DNA of 16,290 bases. Origin: Candidatus Omnitrophota bacterium. GTDB taxonomy: Bacteria > Omnitrophota > Gorgyraeia > 2-01-FULL-45-10. Shown one piece after another: positions 15,389 through 16,290 of this stretch; the stretch's first letter is position 1; the number at the start of each line of letters is the position of its first letter. The notes beneath the pieces are model-generated. The model was not told the origin of the DNA. It saw nothing but the letters and a program-made list of their open reading frames with translations, and searched no databases. The stretch is taken from NCBI GenBank assembly GCA_028716065.1, contig JAQUQN010000016.1, positions 1 through 16,290 of the forward strand, given 5' to 3'. Position numbers and translations under genes: made by a program.

Positions 15389-15568
15389 TTACTCCTCTAA
15401 TTTATCCCGCCACTTCTTAATATCTTCAATATCAGCTATTGTAAAAACAGGGTACTTGCGGTAGTCCTTTTTAGGCTTTACCCATCCCTTTTCAATCCAA
15501 TTGTAGAGTGTTTGGCGAGTTACACCTAATTCCTTTGCGGTATGTGTAATATTATATCGCTTGTCCAT
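15389..15568 (-). CDS. Small helix-turn-helix protein (excisionase/MerR-like)
   Basis: The 59-residue protein starts MDKRYNITHTAKELGVTRQT and continues LYNWIEKGWVKPKK, a helix-turn-helix of the HTH_17/excisionase or MerR type. It then has a RKYPVFTIADIEDIKKW wing/helix. It is followed after one base (TAA-A-ATG) by the membrane-protein gene. Its length and place beside a serine recombinase fit a recombination directionality factor or a repressor of the module. The start is set by the promoter, which leaves only a few bases of leader, so the mRNA is probably near-leaderless. Confidence 0.82.
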   Translation of the reverse strand: MDKRYNITHTAKELGVTRQTLYNWIEKGWVKPKKDYRKYPVFTIADIEDIKKWRDKLEE

Positions 15569-15577
15569 AGTATCCGT

Positions 15578-15606
15578 ATTTTACAGTAGTAGACAGTAAT
15601 AGTCAA
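15578..15606 (-). promoter_or_regulatory. Sigma-70-type promoter of the recombinase module
   Basis: On the minus strand TTGACT (15601-15606), a 17-base spacer and TAAAAT (15578-15583). Both boxes are one base from consensus and the spacing is ideal. Only 9 bases separate the -10 box from the ATG at 15568, so the transcript should start at or within about 3 bases of the start codon. Confidence 0.75.
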
Positions 15607-15623
15607 TATATTTCTTTAAGGGG

Positions 15624-15723
15624 GAAACGGGCATTGCCTGTTTCGGGTGGGTGGGGAATTTTCCTTTTCGGCTGCTTTTTGGCAGCAGCTAGGAAGCTGA
15701 TGCGGCGACTTGCCGAAGGCAAG
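15624..15723. other. Cluster of four short palindromes upstream of the recombinase module
   Basis: Stem-loops are at 15624-15644 (9-base stem with one G-T pair), 15671-15686 (GCTGC/GCAGC), 15686-15699 (CAGCT/AGCTG) and 15709-15723 (CTTGCC-GAA-GGCAAG). They lie between the module promoter and inverted repeat copy B, and no gene covers them. Clustered small palindromes can be recombinase or regulator binding sites. A terminator is less likely because no T-run follows any stem. Confidence 0.55.
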
Positions 15724-15727
15724 ACGC

Positions 15728-15905
15728 AAAAACATCAAAATCGCCCCCGCCGTCGGCGGTGCTTTGCCCCCGAAAAGAATTTATTTTTTTCTTTTTGCCC
15801 CATTTAATTTTTTGTTTTCGGAAACGGAAAATAAACTGCAATGTCAAAAGAATCAAAAACTTATAAAAATATGCCAAAAAAAATCTACATCCGTACCTTC
15901 GGCTG
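15728..15905. repeat. Inverted repeat copy B (178 bp)
   Basis: This is the exact reverse complement of 13030-13207. On its inner side it starts at AAAAACATC. On its outer side it stops after GGCTG, where copy A continues into miaB with CCAAATG and this copy continues ACCCTTGG. The 2520 bases between the copies hold the recombinase body, the membrane protein and the helix-turn-helix gene. Confidence 0.95.
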
Positions 15906-15906
15906 A
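15841..15906 (+). pseudogene. Duplicated first 21 codons of miaB
   Basis: On the plus strand an ATG begins an exact copy of the MiaB N-terminus (ending KKIYIRTFG). The repeat ends within the next codon: miaB has TGC for the cluster cysteine C22, whereas here the codon reads TGA, a stop. The result is a 21-codon mini-frame, most likely not a functional gene. Confidence 0.8.
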
Positions 15907-16110
15907 CCCTTGGTTTATTCTCTACAAGTTGGCTAAACCGTTCTTTTTTTCTGCTTTTCAAGATGAATTGGCGGCAATGTAGGAAGTAATGCGCCGCCCG
16001 CTGGGGCGGGCTTGGTTGGTGATGTATGCACCGTTTCGCCTCGCTGTCGCTCGGCTTCACTGCATCGCTCGCTTGGCCGCTCGCTCATTTGCCCGCCTGG
16101 GCCGGCGGGC

Positions 16111-16137
16111 ATGCCGGCTTGGACGCCGGCATTTTTT
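16111..16137 (+). terminator. Rho-independent terminator
   Basis: ATGCCGGC and GCCGGCAT form an 8-base stem around a 6-base loop, followed directly by TTTTTT on the plus strand. A second GC-rich hairpin (16091-16110) stands just before it. It would end rightward transcripts, including any that cross copy B, although no rightward gene is recognised here. Confidence 0.75.
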
Positions 16138-16163
16138 ATGCAAGGGCTACGATTCGGCTTTCC

Positions 16164-16205
16164 GTGTTTGGCGAATTTTGGGCGGCGGCAAAATTCGCCA
16201 AACAC
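16164..16205. repeat. Perfect 16-bp inverted repeat with a 10-base loop
   Basis: GTGTTTGGCGAATTTT (16164-16179) and its exact reverse complement (16190-16205) enclose GGGCGGCGGC. There is no T-run after the stem, so it is not a standard terminator. It could be a site for a DNA-binding protein, a structured RNA or the end of a small mobile element. Confidence 0.8.
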
Positions 16206-16290
16206 TATGCGTCCTCAACCTCGCAAAAATTCTCTTAAATTATTCCTTTTTTATATCGGCGACGGCGAAAAATTTATATAAGGTGTTTTT

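Larger units (their letters stand above)
15728..15982 (+). pseudogene. Fragment: recombinase C-terminus with a different tail
   Basis: Copy B carries, on the plus strand, the same 59 codons that end the recombinase (KNIKIAPAV through STSVPSA). It then stays open for 25 further codons (DPWFILYKLAKPFF to ELAAM) to a TAG at 15982. There is no start of its own and no catalytic domain. If the segment between the repeats inverted, the recombinase would acquire this tail in frame. Confidence 0.7.
15906..16290. other. Palindrome-rich region with no credible gene
   Basis: Open frames here are short, low in complexity (CGCTCG-rich runs around 16030-16085) and lack family features. A GCCCGC-TGGG-GCGGGC hairpin is at 15996-16011 and a GCCCGCC/GGCGGGC hairpin at 16091-16110, besides the terminator and the long hairpin listed separately. 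It may be the outer part of the mobile element, foreign DNA, or a contig end of different origin. Confidence 0.6.

Noticed and set aside
13030..15905. Inverted repeats considered as terminal repeats of a transposon
   Set aside because: The repeats contain host miaB codons and recombinase codons, there is no DDE transposase, and no target-site duplication is visible outside the copies.
15689..16281. Overlapping open frames on both strands near the right end
   Set aside because: They run through the inverted repeat, the palindromes and CGCTCG-rich low-complexity sequence, and show no family features or ribosome sites.
13030..16290. Chimeric amplification or assembly artefact
   Set aside because: Not excluded. 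A simple fold-back chimera would continue as an inverted copy, but here the copies end sharply at both sides and go into different sequence. It is kept as an alternative in the findings.

Overview
All recognisable host genes lie on the minus strand and are tightly packed. Gaps are 3 to 93 bases and several genes overlap. The content is bacterial: HrcA-controlled GrpE/DnaK/DnaJ chaperones, HflX, MiaA and MiaB. The gene order and the short 6-7 base repeats inside leaders and signal peptides resemble uncultivated lineages such as Omnitrophota. That placement is from memory and inference; nothing here proves it. The DnaK lacks the roughly 24-residue insertion of proteobacterial DnaK.

Reading in the direction of transcription (high to low coordinates), the window starts with about 720 bases of palindrome-rich sequence without a credible gene (15569-16290). 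Next comes an A+T-rich mobile module: a 59-residue helix-turn-helix protein, a membrane/coiled-coil protein of unknown function and a large serine recombinase. These three genes are almost fused and have a clear sigma-70-type promoter in front. The module is bounded by a perfect 178-bp inverted repeat (13030-13207 and 15728-15905). Each copy contains the last ~59 codons of the recombinase and, in another frame, the first 21 codons of miaB.

Below this lies the chain miaB - SPOR/TPR envelope protein - miaA - hflX. MiaA and MiaB are the two enzymes that make ms2i6A37 in tRNA. A new transcription unit then starts with a sigma-70-like promoter and a perfect CIRCE operator (8594-8620). It runs hrcA - grpE - dnaK - dnaJ, then fmdB-type zinc ribbon, VanZ-like membrane protein, DUF1015 protein and asparagine synthase. 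HrcA should repress its own operon through CIRCE. The left edge holds an imperfect inverted repeat (72-235) and the probable 5' end of another minus-strand gene.

The most unusual part is the right-hand 3.2 kb. The recombinase sits between long inverted repeats that cut into the miaB start. This could be an invertible switch, an integration that rebuilds the miaB 5' end, or a rearrangement or assembly fault. A second theme is the recruitment of 6-7 base tandem repeats into coding sequence (SPOR-protein signal peptide, a MiaB loop, the MiaA C-terminus) and leaders (dnaJ, hflX).
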